A stretch of DNA of 64,000 nucleotides, from contig CAVTGS010000022.1 in NCBI GenBank assembly GCA_963734295.1, positions 6,795 through 70,794 of the forward strand, given 5' to 3'. The notes beneath the pieces are model-generated. The model ran no database searches. It saw only the letters and a list, made by a program, of their open reading frames with translations, and was not told where the DNA came from. This document shows, one piece after another, positions 28,778-38,464 of this stretch (its first letter is position 1; the number at the start of each line of letters is the position of its first letter). This stretch comes from JAEUMW01 sp963734295. GTDB taxonomy: Bacteria; Pseudomonadota; Gammaproteobacteria; Burkholderiales; JAEUMW01. The translations under genes were made by a program, and so were the position numbers.

Positions 28778-28786
28778 AAGCTCCCT

Positions 28787-29170
28787 CTATGCATGCAGCC
28801 ACCGGACCACCTCGATGCCGGCAACGGTCGCCGCCAGCGAGCCCAGCAGGTGGCCACCGACGTGGGTCAACGCCCAGCCGTACTGCTTGTGGGCGAGCAG
28901 CGTTACCGCTTCCGCCGAAAAGGTCGAGAAGGTGGTGAGCGCCCCCAGAAACCCGGTGATGACGAGGAGGCGCACCTCCGCTGGCAACGAGGCGTGGCGT
29001 CCGAAGTACTCGATTGCCACGCCGATGATGAATCCACCCACGAGATTCGCGGTCAGCGTGCCGAGCGGGAGCGTCGGAAAGACAGGATTCAGCGCGACGC
29101 CGAGTCCCCAGCGCAGCCAGGCGCCCAGCATCCCCCCCACCCCGACCGCCAGGAACCCGCTCCAACCCAA
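28787..29170 (-). CDS. crcB: Fluoride channel CrcB/FluC
   Basis: 127 residues with four membrane helices and the signature GFLGALTTFSTFS plus an early GGMLGAWLRW and GTLTANLVGGFI. FluC works as an antiparallel dimer that exports F-. No clear fluoride riboswitch (crcB motif) was found in the 70 bp upstream. It is co-directional with DUF190 downstream and modCBA upstream. Confidence 0.93.
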   Translation of the reverse strand: MGWSGFLAVGVGGMLGAWLRWGLGVALNPVFPTLPLGTLTANLVGGFIIGVAIEYFGRHASLPAEVRLLVITGFLGALTTFSTFSAEAVTLLAHKQYGWALTHVGGHLLGSLAATVAGIEVVRWLHA

Positions 29171-29240
29171 GCGCTACCCCCCTTCGGAAGCAAGGATATC
29201 GGTTCTCCCGCAAACCGGCAAAACACCCGACGCCGCCTCG

Positions 29241-30380
29241 CTACGCCCGCGTTTGCCCGCTGCGGCCCTCGACGGGCATCAAGTGGATGCCCTCGGCGAG
29301 CAACGACACCGTGACGTTCACCCCGGGGACGACGCCGTTTCGCCGCGCGACGTGCGTCGGAACCACGAACGAAAGCGGCAGCGCGTCGGCACCGTCCAGG
29401 AGCAGCGTTACGCTCGCGAGCTCGCCCAGCGGTACGAATTCGTCGACCACGCCGGACACCGGATTCTCGCGCTCGCCGCGCGAGGGCCGGTCGCGCCGAT
29501 GCAGGATCACGCTCTCCGGCGGCACCACCCAGGTCACGCGCGTCCCGGACGCGAACGCGGGATCATGGCGTGCTTCGAGCAAGCGACCGCGCCACTCGAG
29601 CAGGGTATGCCCCGCATCCGGCCGCTGTTCGCATACGACCCCGTCGAACAGGTTGGTGAGTCCGATCATGCGTGCGACCAGCGCGTCGCCGGGGCGGCTC
29701 ATCACGTCCACGGGCGGACCGCGCCGCAGCGTCTGGCCGCGGTGGAGAATGGACATCTGATCAGCGAGCATGCGCGCCTCCTCGAGGTCGTGGGTGACGA
29801 GCACGAGGGGGATGCGCAGTGTGCGCCGCAGTTCCACGAGCTCGCGCTGAAGCTTGCGCCGGGTGACCTGATCCACTGCCGAGAACGGCTCGTCCATCAG
29901 CAGGACTCTCGGCTCGCGCGCAAGCGCCCGCGCGACGGCGATACGCTGCTGCTGCCCTCCCGAGAGCTCCGCGGGACGTCGCGCCTCGAACCCCGTGAGG
30001 TTGACGAGCTCGAGCAGCGCCCGGGCACGCTCGTCTCGTGCCGCCCGCGGCAGCGAGCGCAGCGCCAGCGTGATGTTCTCGAGCGCAGTCAAGTGCGGGA
30101 ACAGGGCGTAGTGCTGGAACACGAGGCCCACGGCCCGCCGCTGCGGGGGAAGATCGATCCCGCGCTGGGTGTCGAGCCACGTATCGCCATTGCAGCGCAC
30201 GACGCCCTCCCGCGGCCGGAACAGTCCGGCGATCACACGCAGGATGGTCGACTTGCCGCTGCCCGAAGGTCCCACCAACGCGAGCAGCTCGCCCGGCTCA
30301 CACGCGAGCGCCGCATCGAGCGGGATCGGCGCCGCCTGCGCGAGACGCACGTCGAGACCGGCACCGCGCGCTTCAGCCAT
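29241..30380 (-). CDS. modC: Molybdate ABC transporter ATP-binding protein
   Basis: 379 residues. The ATPase domain has Walker A GPSGSGKST near residue 37, Q-loop FQHYALFPHL, signature LSGGQQQR and Walker B VLLMDEPFSAVD. The C-terminal 150 residues are a TOBE/MOP oxyanion-sensing region, as expected for ModC. The start overlaps the modB stop by 8 bp, showing an operon modABC. Confidence 0.94.
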   Translation of the reverse strand: MAEARGAGLDVRLAQAAPIPLDAALACEPGELLALVGPSGSGKSTILRVIAGLFRPREGVVRCNGDTWLDTQRGIDLPPQRRAVGLVFQHYALFPHLTALENITLALRSLPRAARDERARALLELVNLTGFEARRPAELSGGQQQRIAVARALAREPRVLLMDEPFSAVDQVTRRKLQRELVELRRTLRIPLVLVTHDLEEARMLADQMSILHRGQTLRRGPPVDVMSRPGDALVARMIGLTNLFDGVVCEQRPDAGHTLLEWRGRLLEARHDPAFASGTRVTWVVPPESVILHRRDRPSRGERENPVSGVVDEFVPLGELASVTLLLDGADALPLSFVVPTHVARRNGVVPGVNVTVSLLAEGIHLMPVEGRSGQTRA

Positions 30381-31041
30381 GGCGCGACCCGATGCGCCGC
30401 GTGAGGTGGCTCACGAGCCCAATGCCGATGAAGGAAAACGCGAGCAGGAAGGCCGACATGGTCGCAGCGGATCGGTCGTCGAACGCCTGCACGCGGTCGT
30501 AGATCGAGATCGCGATGGTGCGCGTCTCGCCGGGGATGTTGCCGCCCACCATGAGCACGACGCCGAACTCGCCCAAAGTGTGGGCGAAGGTCAGCACCAG
30601 CGCGGACAGCACGCCCGGCCACGCGAGCGGCAGCTCGATGCGCCAGAACGTTTCCCAGCGCGAGAGCCCGCTTACCCACGCCGCCTCGCGCAGGTCCGCG
30701 GGGATGCTCTCGAAGGCGCGCTGGATCGGCTGGATCGCGAACGGCAGGTTGAACACGATCGACGCGAGCAGAAGTCCCGCGAACGTGAACACGAGCGAGC
30801 CGCCGAACACGGACTCGAAGGCGCGGCCGATCGGCGACCCACCGCCGAACATGACGAGCAGGTAGAAGCCGAGCACGGTCGGCGGCAGCACGAGCGGCAG
30901 CGCGATCAGTCCCTCGACGAATCCCTTGCCGGGAAAGCGTCGCCACGCGAGCGAGCGAGCGACGACCACGCCGAGCGGCAGCAGCAGCACGACCGTCCAC
31001 GCCGCGAGCCGCAATGAGAGGGTAAGCGCTGTCCAGTCCAT
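30373..31041 (-). CDS. modB: Molybdate ABC transporter permease
   Basis: 222 residues from ATG 31041. It has five hydrophobic helices and the EAA-type loop (EAAWVSGLSRWETFWRIELP) with GEFGVVLMVGGNIPGETRT, typical of ModB. The frame is open upstream, but the extension overlaps modA and is not membrane-like. It forms the inner-membrane pore with ModC. Confidence 0.93.
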   Translation of the reverse strand: MDWTALTLSLRLAAWTVVLLLPLGVVVARSLAWRRFPGKGFVEGLIALPLVLPPTVLGFYLLVMFGGGSPIGRAFESVFGGSLVFTFAGLLLASIVFNLPFAIQPIQRAFESIPADLREAAWVSGLSRWETFWRIELPLAWPGVLSALVLTFAHTLGEFGVVLMVGGNIPGETRTIAISIYDRVQAFDDRSAATMSAFLLAFSFIGIGLVSHLTRRIGSRHG

Positions 31042-31051
31042 CGCGCGCCCG

Positions 31052-31814
31052 TCAGCGGGACGGCAGAACGAACCCGTAGCGCTCGAAGATCTTGCGTGCC
31101 TCCGGCTCTCGCAGGAAATCGCGGAAGCGATGCGCCGTCTCGCCGGCGCCTTTGAGCAGCACCATGCGCTGGCGCAGCGGGCGGTGCCAGTCTTCGGGGA
31201 GCAGCGCATACGTGCCGCGCGTGGCGACCGCCGGCGCGAGCGCAAGCGAATAGGGAATGATGCCCGCCTGCGCCGAGCCCGACGTCGCGAACTGCGCGGC
31301 CTGCGAAGCGTTCTCGCCGAGCACCAGCCGCGGCACCGCCTGCTCCCAGATGCCTGCCCGCTCGAGCGCCTCGCGGGCCGCGCGACCGTACGGCGCGTGG
31401 TCCGGATTGGCGATCGCGAGCCGCTTGAGACGGCCGTCCGCGAGTGCCGCGCCCAGGTCCTCGAGCTTCGCGTCCGCCCGCACTGGCGAGCCCGTCGGCG
31501 CGAAGATGACGATGCGCCCGATCGCGTAGAGCGTGCCCTCGTCCACCGTCAGTCCCTGGCCGGCGAGCCGCGACGACATACGCCTCGTCGGCGGAGAGAA
31601 AGAGCTGGAACGGCGCGCCCTGCTCGATCTGGCGCGCGAAGTTGCCGGACGAGCCGAAGCTCATCTTGACCTGTCGTCCCGTTTCGGCGGCGAATCGTTC
31701 GGCGATCTCGGTCAGCGCGAACTTGAGGTCGGCCGCGGCGGCGATGGCGGGCGGTTCCTCGGCGCGGAGCGGATGCGGGAGGGAGAGCAGAAGGAAGAGG
31801 AGGAGACGAAGCAC
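31052..31814 (-). CDS. modA: Molybdate-binding periplasmic protein (ModA), one frameshift
   Basis: Signal peptide at residues 1-18 (LLLFLLLSLPHPLRAEE), then the ModA motifs AAAADLKFALTEIAERF, GSSGNFARQIEQGAPFQLFLSADEAYV. At that point the frame breaks: the rest (SRLAGQGLTVDEG to FERYGFVLPSR) is in the next frame. Removing one G near 31574 gives a normal ModA of about 253 residues. The promoter may be the TATAAA-like box near 31845. Probably functional in the organism. Confidence 0.88.
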
Positions 31815-31857
31815 GGCGGTAAGCCCGAAGCCTGTGATCGCCGGTTTATATCACACG

Positions 31858-32862
31858 TCATGCAACCACCGCGCTGCGCTCTCGCCGCCACGCTGCCGGC
31901 GGCTTGCCCACCAGGCGCTTGAACGCGCGCGCGAACGCGGCCTCGGAGTCATAGCCCACTTCGAGGGCGATCGTCGCCACCGTGGCGCGCGTGTCGAGCA
32001 GCATGCGCGCCGCGGCTTGCATGCGCCACTGGGCGAGATACTGCATCGGTGGCACGCCGATCAATTGAACGAAGCGTTCGTGCAACGCCGAGCGCGACAG
32101 GCCGATGCGCCGTCCGAGTTCATCGATCGTCCAGTCTTGCCCCGGCTGTTCGTGCAGCAGCGCCAGCGCGCGCCCGATCAAGCGATCGCGCAGGCCGGCC
32201 AGCCAACCGGCGCTGTCGAGCGGAAGACTGGCCGAGTAGCGCCGCACCGCGTCGACGAACATCATCTCACTCATTCGCGCCAGCATCGCTTCGCCGCCCG
32301 GGCGCTTGGCCTGCGACTCGGCCACGGCCTGGTGCATGAACTGCGCAATCCAGCCGCCGTCGTCAGGTGCACGCAGATGCAGCAGGCGCGGCAGGGTCGC
32401 GATCAATGGATTGAATGGCTGCAGATCACAGCCGAGGAAGCCGCACACGATCGTCGTATCCCCGGCGAGCTCGGAGGGTGCAGTCGAGGGAAGGTTGGCG
32501 CCGTTATAGGCGAGCCGCAGCGGCAGCTGGTCCATGGCCGATTCGTTGAACCAGCGCAGGTCCGGCGGATCGCCCCGCATCCCCGGGGCACTCGAGACGA
32601 CATGCGCGTCACCGTGTGGAAACATCACCACGTCGCCGGTCGACAAACGCACCGCGGGCCCGTCCGGTATCGCCGCCCAACAACTGCCCTGCGCAACGGC
32701 GTGGTACTCCATCACGTGTTCGACGCCGCGCATCAGCAGGGGCGCAATCTCCTTGGCCGACGGCGCCTCAGCGGCCCACGCGCTGCAACCGCTTATGTAG
32801 AAGAAGACTGCGCCGCGCAGGCGAACGCCGCGCAGCACATCCGACAGGGTGTCCTGACTCAT
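31858..32862 (-). CDS. AraC-family regulator with cupin sensor domain
   Basis: 334 residues from ATG 32862 (MSQDTLSDVLRG). The N-terminal 180 residues are a cupin_6-type sensor (FPHGDAHVVSSAPG, AVAQGSCWAAIPD) and the C-terminal 100 residues the AraC double helix-turn-helix (IDELGRRIGLSRSALHERF, ALEVGYDSEAAFARAFKRL). It is divergent from the FAD oxidoreductase gene across 209 bp, which it very likely controls, as in the common pattern for this subfamily. Confidence 0.92.
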   Translation of the reverse strand: MSQDTLSDVLRGVRLRGAVFFYISGCSAWAAEAPSAKEIAPLLMRGVEHVMEYHAVAQGSCWAAIPDGPAVRLSTGDVVMFPHGDAHVVSSAPGMRGDPPDLRWFNESAMDQLPLRLAYNGANLPSTAPSELAGDTTIVCGFLGCDLQPFNPLIATLPRLLHLRAPDDGGWIAQFMHQAVAESQAKRPGGEAMLARMSEMMFVDAVRRYSASLPLDSAGWLAGLRDRLIGRALALLHEQPGQDWTIDELGRRIGLSRSALHERFVQLIGVPPMQYLAQWRMQAAARMLLDTRATVATIALEVGYDSEAAFARAFKRLVGKPPAAWRRERSAVVA

Positions 32863-33071
32863 TTCGATGTTCTTGTCAGGCGTCTCGATCAAGACGCGCG
32901 GACGATGGATCAAGCCTTCAGTGTACGTCCTGGCGACGCCGGACGCGCGATCAAGAACGAACGACGCCGAGTCAAGTACCGAGTCGCGCGGTCGCGCAAG
33001 ATTCGACCACACGCGCTGCGACGAAACCGCAGCAAGTCGCTCACCCACGCTTTCCTTGACCGGAGGATCAC

Positions 33072-34520
33072 ATGCAAACGCTCACCTACCTGACGCTGGA
33101 CAAGAACGTCCGGCAGCTACACCAGAGTGACGTCGACGCGTTCGCCGCGCGTATCGGCGGCGGCTTGCTCGGTGCAGCGGATAGCGGGTACGAGGAAGCG
33201 CGCAAGGTCTGGAATGGCATGGTCGATCGGCGCCCCGCGCTGATCGCTCGCTGCCTGAACGATGCCGACGTTCAGTCCGCCGTGCGCTTCGCCAGCGCGC
33301 ACCGCCTGCTGGTCAGCGTGCGCGGCGGCGGTCATCACATCGCCGGCAACGCGGTCGCCGAAGGCGGGCTGATGATCGACCTGTCCGGCATGCGCGCGGT
33401 CAGCGTCGATGCAAGGAAGCGTACCGCCCGTGTCGGTCCGGGCGCGCTCCTCGCCGACTTCGATCGCGCAACCCAGGCCCATGGCCTCGCCACGCCACTC
33501 GGCATCAATTCCACCACCGGCGTCGCCGGACTCACGCTTGGCGGCGGCTTCGGCTGGTTAACGCGCCACCACGGCCTGACCATCGATAACCTGCTCGCCG
33601 CCACGGTCGTGACGGCCGACGGCGAAGTGCGCGTCGCGTCGCCCACTTCCGCGCCCGACCTCTTCTGGGCCCTGCGCGGCGGCGGCGGCAACTTCGGCGT
33701 GGTGACCTCGTTCGAGTTCCAGTTGCATCCGGTGGGCCCCGAGGTCTACGCCGGCCTGGTCGTCTACCCGTTCGCGCAGGCCCGCGAGGTCCTGCGCGCG
33801 TGGCGCGACTTCACCGGCGACACCCCCGACGAGCTCAGCGTGTGGGCAGTGCTGCGCAAGGCGCCTCCTCTGCCATTCCTTCCCGCATCGGCTCACGGCA
33901 GCGAGGTGGTGATCTTCCCCGTGGTCTACAGCGGCGATGTCGAAGCGGGCCAGCGCGCCGCGACTCCCGTGCTGCAATTCGGCGATCCTATCGGGACTGC
34001 GCTGGCGCCCACGCCCTACACGGCGTTCCAGTCCGCTTTCGATCCGTTGCTCACGCCGGGCAGCCGCAACTACTGGAAGTCGAACAACTTCAGCACGCTG
34101 ACCGACGCGGCGCTCGACGTCGCGATCGCATCCGCGGATTGCCTGCCGGGACCGGAGTGCGAGATCTTCCTGGCTCAGCTCGGGGGCGCGATGTCGCGCG
34201 TAGAGCCGGCCGCCACTGCCTTTGTCGGCCGCGATGCGCGCTACATCATGAACGTGCACGGTCGCTGGTCCGATGCGCGCGACGATGAGCCGGTGCGCGC
34301 ATGGGCGCGCCGAGCTTTTGAGGATGCGGCGCCGCACGCCACCGGCAATGGCTACGTCAATTTTCTGACCGAGGACGAAGCCGAGCGCGTCGCTGCGAGC
34401 TACGGCGCGAACTACGCGCGCCTCCAAACCGTGAAGCAGCGCTTCGACCCCGGCAACCTGTTCCGCATGAATCTGAACATCGCGCCGGCCGCCGCGCCAC
34501 AGCATGAGCCTTCGCCATGA
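33072..34520 (+). CDS. FAD-binding (berberine-bridge type) oxidoreductase
   Basis: 482 residues, with ATG 33072 preceded by GGAGG. The FAD domain shows SVRGGGHHIAGNA, where one His binds FAD covalently, and TTGVAGLTLGGGFGWL; the Cys that makes a second covalent bond in BBE-type bicovalent enzymes is replaced by Ser/Thr. The C-terminal BBE tail (GNGYVNFL, YARLQTVKQRFDPGNLFRMN) is complete. It likely oxidises a sugar or aromatic alcohol. It overlaps the following remnant by 4 bp. Confidence 0.92.
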   Translation: MQTLTYLTLDKNVRQLHQSDVDAFAARIGGGLLGAADSGYEEARKVWNGMVDRRPALIARCLNDADVQSAVRFASAHRLLVSVRGGGHHIAGNAVAEGGLMIDLSGMRAVSVDARKRTARVGPGALLADFDRATQAHGLATPLGINSTTGVAGLTLGGGFGWLTRHHGLTIDNLLAATVVTADGEVRVASPTSAPDLFWALRGGGGNFGVVTSFEFQLHPVGPEVYAGLVVYPFAQAREVLRAWRDFTGDTPDELSVWAVLRKAPPLPFLPASAHGSEVVIFPVVYSGDVEAGQRAATPVLQFGDPIGTALAPTPYTAFQSAFDPLLTPGSRNYWKSNNFSTLTDAALDVAIASADCLPGPECEIFLAQLGGAMSRVEPAATAFVGRDARYIMNVHGRWSDARDDEPVRAWARRAFEDAAPHATGNGYVNFLTEDEAERVAASYGANYARLQTVKQRFDPGNLFRMNLNIAPAAAPQHEPSP

Positions 34521-34765
34521 GCAGCATCGACGCACGCGGATGCAGCATTACCGGCGCCGGGCCCGCCGCGCTGCAAGCATACGAACGCGCACTCGCCGCG
34601 TTCCAGTGCTGGCGCATCGGCGCCGACATGCAGTGTGTTGGCACTGTAGGAGGCACCCTCCTTCGTGATGGCGCAGGCGCTGCTCGGCGAGTTGCTGCCG
34701 GCACCCGCGCGACGTGCTGGCAAGTGGCGCATGCATCGACTACGTCATCGGCGACGTCACTCGCA
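34517..34765 (+). pseudogene. Remnant of a TPR-type protein
   Basis: The ATG overlaps the stop of the oxidoreductase. The frame starts well (GPAALQAYERALAAFQCWR), then breaks. In another frame EAPSFVMAQALLGELL follows after an in-frame TAG near 34648. This arrangement is typical of tetratricopeptide proteins encoded after this oxidoreductase in related loci. Only the first repeat unit is preserved, in broken form. Confidence 0.55.
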
Positions 34766-34965
34766 TGAGCGACCGTGTAGCGCGACGCGGAACCGCCAGG
34801 CAGGAAAGGCCCGGCAACCGCAACCCACCGGGCCGCGACTCGTGTCAGTCCGTGGAATCCTTTCTGCGGGCGTCACAGTGCAGTATTGTTTCTGCTGCGT
34901 GGCGCGCATAAGTGCACGCCCGTGCCGAAAAATGCTGTTTCAATCACACCACACCGGAGAAAAGC

Positions 34966-35472
34966 ATGGCCATTGCACTCGTTCGTTCCATCGGATTCGG
35001 TTTTGTAGTTGGTGCGCTCGCCACAAGCGCGTTCGCTGCTGGCAGGACTCTGTCGGTGACAGAGAAGGCTGATTTACCTGTGCCGCCTGCCAAGGTCTGG
35101 GAGGCGCTAAAGGATTACGACGGCTGGCAGAACTGGCATCCCGCGATCGCCGGTACGGAAATTTCCAAGGGCAAAGCAAATACCAAGGGTACGGTGCGCG
35201 TGCTAACCACGAAGGACGGTGCAAAGATCAAGGAGGAGCTGCTAGCGCACAGCGACAAGTCGATGAGCTACAAGTATCGGATTATCGACTCGCCGCTGCC
35301 GGTAACGAACTACGTTTCGACAATCAAAGTGATGAAGTCCAAGGGCGGTTCCGAGGTGGTGTGGAGCTCGAGCTTCAAGGCCAAAGAGGGCACCTCCGGC
35401 GACGAGGCAAAAAAGGTGATCTCCGGGATCTACACCGCCGGCCTGGACAATCTCAAGAGTATGCTCAAGTAA
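34966..35472 (+). CDS. Periplasmic SRPBCC (START-like) protein
   Basis: 168 residues from ATG 34966, preceded by GGAGAA. A signal peptide ends at SAFAAG (residue 23). The remainder is a Bet v1/START-like cavity fold: VPPAKVWEALKDYDGWQNWHP, followed by antiparallel strands (TVRVLTTKDG, SYKYRIIDSPLP). Such proteins bind hydrophobic ligands. It stands alone; no operon partner is evident. Confidence 0.82.
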   Translation: MAIALVRSIGFGFVVGALATSAFAAGRTLSVTEKADLPVPPAKVWEALKDYDGWQNWHPAIAGTEISKGKANTKGTVRVLTTKDGAKIKEELLAHSDKSMSYKYRIIDSPLPVTNYVSTIKVMKSKGGSEVVWSSSFKAKEGTSGDEAKKVISGIYTAGLDNLKSMLK

Positions 35473-36053
35473 GGACCCGGGCCTCTGTGCGGCGAAGAAA
35501 CATCGCATCCGGGTTTCTTCGCCCGTCCTGGCTGCAGTACGTAATTCCAAGGCCACGGCGCGCGGGTGACATCAGCCGGCCCCATGGCGGTGCGGTCCTG
35601 GCGTTCCCATCAGCAAACATTTCGGAGAAACGCAATGATCGTTACCCATAAAACTGGGTACCGCGAGTGGCTGGTTCGGGTCCGAACCCGGTCTCTAACA
35701 GGCTGCTAACCCGCATTTCACGCGCGCGAGAACTCCCGCGCCGCCGATCCGCCGAGTGCCTCGTTAGAATGCCCGCGGCTATCGCCTCGATCTGTCGATT
35801 GTGCTTCGCCCAGGATTCGTCTAGCATGAACCTTTGAGTACTGCCGTTGCACGCATCGCGCGTTACTCCGCAGCGCCGATCCTTCGGCCCAACCCGGTGC
35901 GCGTTCCACGAAAGGTGTCGACAGGTGAGAAAGACATTGGGTTACGTCGGGAACCAACTTCGACGCCGACCACGACCGTTGCACCTGCTCCGCCGGCGAG
36001 GGTCTCAACGTCACCGGCCGGCCGCTGACGCGAGATGGCAAGGTGCCTCGTCG
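35473..36053. other. 580 bp with no convincing gene
   Basis: A short frame begins at 35636 with ATG and ends 25 codons later. Another open frame (35834-36028) has no ribosome site and a low-complexity Thr/Pro-rich product. A GGTTCGGGTCCGAACC near-palindrome lies at 35673-35688. The promoter of the kinase/regulator operon must lie at the right end. Confidence 0.5.
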
Positions 36054-37061
36054 ATGCTAGGTGGTTTCTTCATGCAGTCGCTCGACCTGCTGTGCATTGC
36101 CGGTTTCGACGGATACTTCAAGCGCGTGAACCCGGCGTGGACAACAGACTTGGGATGGTCACTGGAGGAAATGCGGGCCAAGCCATTTCTCGAGTTTGTG
36201 CACCCGGACGACCGCAAGCCCACGCAGGCGGAGGTTGCAAAGCTCGTGGAGGGTGGCAACACCGTCTGCTTCGAGAACCGGTATCGGCACCAGAACGGCT
36301 CGTACCATTGGCTGCAATGGAATGCGCGGCCTGTGCCAGGGCGTCAATTGATCTATGCCACGGCACGGAACGTCAGCCGGCAAAAGCAGTTGGAGCGGGA
36401 GATCATCGAGGTCGCCGATCGAGAGAAAGAGCGACTTGGGCGGGAACTGCACGACGGGTTGTGCCAGACGCTGGCCGGTATTGCGGCCCTGAGCGCGACG
36501 CTTTCGAGAAGGCTCGTCGCGACCTCTGATTTCGACGGGTCGGCGGCAGCTGCCCGGATCGCCAGGCTCCTGAGCGAGGCTATGAATGAAGCGCGTAACC
36601 TGTCGCACGGTCTCGGCCCGATTGGCCTGCAGGGGGGGAATCTCGCGGCAGCGCTCCACGGCCTGGCGCTGAACGTCCGGCAGCTGTTTCGCGTCTCCTG
36701 TACATTCGAGCCTGAGGGCCACTTGCCCAGGCTTCGCAACGAGGTCGCGACGCACCTGTATCGCATCGCGCAGGAAGCCGTGAGTAACGCTGTGACCCAC
36801 GGACGAGCGGATCGAATCGAGATCAGCCTCAGCGGCACGGACGTGGAAGGCCTCCTGAGCGTCCGGGACAATGGTGTGGGTCTGCCCGACGAGGCGCGCA
36901 AGGGCGGCGGGATGGGCCTACACACTATGACATACCGTGCGCGCCTGATCGGTGGATCCCTCGACGTGCTACGACTTGCCCCGCGTGGCACAGCAATCAT
37001 CTGTGCCTTTCCGCTGCCCGAGGCACCCGACACGCTGGACCATGCTCGCTCGGACGACTGA
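36054..37061 (+). CDS. PAS-domain sensor histidine kinase (HisKA_3 type)
   Basis: 335 residues from ATG 36054. A PAS domain covers residues 5-115 (NPAWTTDLGWSLEEMRAKPF, FENRYRHQNGSYHWLQWNARP). The HisKA_3 box REKERLGRELHDGLCQTLAG carries the phosphorylated His133. The ATPase domain has AQEAVSNAVTHG and DNGVGLPDEA with GGGMGLHTM. There is no membrane segment, so it senses an internal signal. The frame is open further upstream without family character. It overlaps the response-regulator gene by 20 bp. Confidence 0.9.
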   Translation: MLGGFFMQSLDLLCIAGFDGYFKRVNPAWTTDLGWSLEEMRAKPFLEFVHPDDRKPTQAEVAKLVEGGNTVCFENRYRHQNGSYHWLQWNARPVPGRQLIYATARNVSRQKQLEREIIEVADREKERLGRELHDGLCQTLAGIAALSATLSRRLVATSDFDGSAAAARIARLLSEAMNEARNLSHGLGPIGLQGGNLAAALHGLALNVRQLFRVSCTFEPEGHLPRLRNEVATHLYRIAQEAVSNAVTHGRADRIEISLSGTDVEGLLSVRDNGVGLPDEARKGGGMGLHTMTYRARLIGGSLDVLRLAPRGTAIICAFPLPEAPDTLDHARSDD

Positions 37062-37728
37062 ACCGGGGCTACCGGCCAGGAGGACGATTCTTATCGTCGA
37101 CGACCACCCCTTGCTGCGGCACGGGCTGGCGGCGCTGATCAAATCGGTGCCGGAACTCGAAGTCTGCGGAGAGGCCGCCACCTGCGCGGCCGCACTCGAG
37201 GCCATCCGAGAGCACACGCCTGACCTGGTGATCGTCGATATCGCGCTCGATGGGGCTGACGGCCTGGACCTGATCAAGGCCATGAAGGCGCGCCACCCGG
37301 AGATCCCGGCGCTGGTGCTCTCGATGTACGACGAAGCCCTATATGCCGAGCGCGCTCTGCGGGCTGGCGCCCGGGGCTACGTCAACAAACAACAACTCGA
37401 CGACACGTTGCTGGTTGCGATCCGCCGTGTGCTCAACGGCGAGATGTACCTGAGCGAAAAGACGGGAGCACGGTTCGCCGCAAAATTCCTCGGTGGCGCA
37501 ACGCTCGAAAAGGATTCGCCCCTGGCCGTGCTAACCGATCGCGAGCTCGAGGTGTTTCGCTTGATCGGCCAGGGCCTGTGCACCCGCGAGATCTCGCAGC
37601 AACTTCATCTGAGCGTCAAGACGATTGAATCCTATCGGGAGCACATCAAGCAAAAGCTGGCGCTCGAGTCCGGTGCGGAGCTGGTCCGGCGCGCCACCCT
37701 TTGGGTCGAAGGTGGCCGGACAAGCTGA
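37042..37728 (+). CDS. NarL/FixJ-family response regulator
   Basis: 228 residues from ATG 37042. The receiver has IVDDHPLLRHG with Asp20/Asp21, phospho-acceptor Asp66 in LVIVDIALDG and Lys in YVNKQQL. The LuxR-type helix-turn-helix is near the end (LTDRELEVFRLIGQG, ISQQLHLSVKTIESYREHIK). It is the partner of the kinase that overlaps it. Its targets may include the adjacent small secreted-protein genes, which is inferred from position only. Confidence 0.93.
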   Translation: MLARTTEPGLPARRTILIVDDHPLLRHGLAALIKSVPELEVCGEAATCAAALEAIREHTPDLVIVDIALDGADGLDLIKAMKARHPEIPALVLSMYDEALYAERALRAGARGYVNKQQLDDTLLVAIRRVLNGEMYLSEKTGARFAAKFLGGATLEKDSPLAVLTDRELEVFRLIGQGLCTREISQQLHLSVKTIESYREHIKQKLALESGAELVRRATLWVEGGRTS

Positions 37729-37811
37729 CGGCATCATCCGACAGTGTCGGTGCGGCTCCGAAATTTCCGCCACGGCATCTAAAGCCCATCGCGTCCTGGC
37801 CGCGGCATAGG

Positions 37812-38130
37812 GTTTTCCCCCATGCCATTAACAGGGCATTTCCCCGATGCGCTCGCGGCACTTCCGCCGTAGTGTCTTATCTCGTGCGGACGACGAGTGA
37901 CCCAGCGAATCCGGCGGGAGTCTGATCACAAGACACGCCCTAGCAGTTCACTCGGTCGTCCGACGAACCGGCATCACATGTTCAGTTCACGTCGGAAAGG
38001 AAGGCCGCCATGAAAAAGACCGCTGTCACTTTACTCTTTCTCACATCCATTGGCGTCGGGTATGCCGCGAATTCGGTCATGTCCACGGTGAAGAGTCACG
38101 AACCCTCGCCCCTAAGCATTACCGTGAACG
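37812..38130. repeat. Duplicated locus, copy A (upstream region plus 5' part of gene)
   Basis: This 319-bp stretch is repeated at 39002-39323 with about 93 % identity. It covers the intergenic leader (with GTGTCTTATC ... GACAC inverted elements) and the first 40 codons of the small secreted protein. Copy A continues into an intact gene. Copy B does not. Confidence 0.9.
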
Positions 38131-38372
38131 GTCAGAACGGAACTACATTCCGCCTGATCCACACAGCCAACAACGGCTGGGGCTTCGCCGATCGGTCCGG
38201 CCCCAAGCTCGCCAGCGCAAATCCTCAACAAGAGGTAGCCGGAGCGATCCAAGCTTTACCGGCCGAACCGCTCCAGAACGTCATCGTCGACGGTCCAACC
38301 GGCTACGTCTTTGCATACGTACTTGACGAGGGCTGGAGATTTCTCGGAACTGTCGCGGACACCAAACGCTGA
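38010..38372 (+). CDS. Small secreted protein, intact copy A
   Basis: 120 residues with a signal peptide (MKKTAVTLLFLTSIGVGYAA). ATG 38010 follows AAGGAAGG. The mature part is Gly- and aromatic-rich (NGQNGTTFRLIHTANNGWGF, DEGWRFLGTVADTK), suggesting a small beta protein. No known family was recognised. A broken second copy lies downstream: its 5' part at 39203 and its 3' part at 42171. Confidence 0.75.
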   Translation: MKKTAVTLLFLTSIGVGYAANSVMSTVKSHEPSPLSITVNGQNGTTFRLIHTANNGWGFADRSGPKLASANPQQEVAGAIQALPAEPLQNVIVDGPTGYVFAYVLDEGWRFLGTVADTKR

Positions 38373-38464
38373 ATCGAGAAACCGAGCGATCAGAACCGTC
38401 ACCCGAAGCTTGCCCCGCGATGAGTTCAAGCTGCCGACATATTCCGAGTGAGAAGGAAACAACC

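Noticed and set aside
29171..29240. Fluoride riboswitch before crcB
   Set aside because: The conserved riboswitch core could not be traced in the 70 bp upstream.
31815..31857. ModE operator before modA
   Set aside because: TTATATCA is present, but the second arm with correct spacing is not.
35673..35688. T-arm-like GGTTCGGGTCCGAACC suggesting a tRNA
   Set aside because: No acceptor or anticodon stems can be built around it; it is only a near-palindrome.
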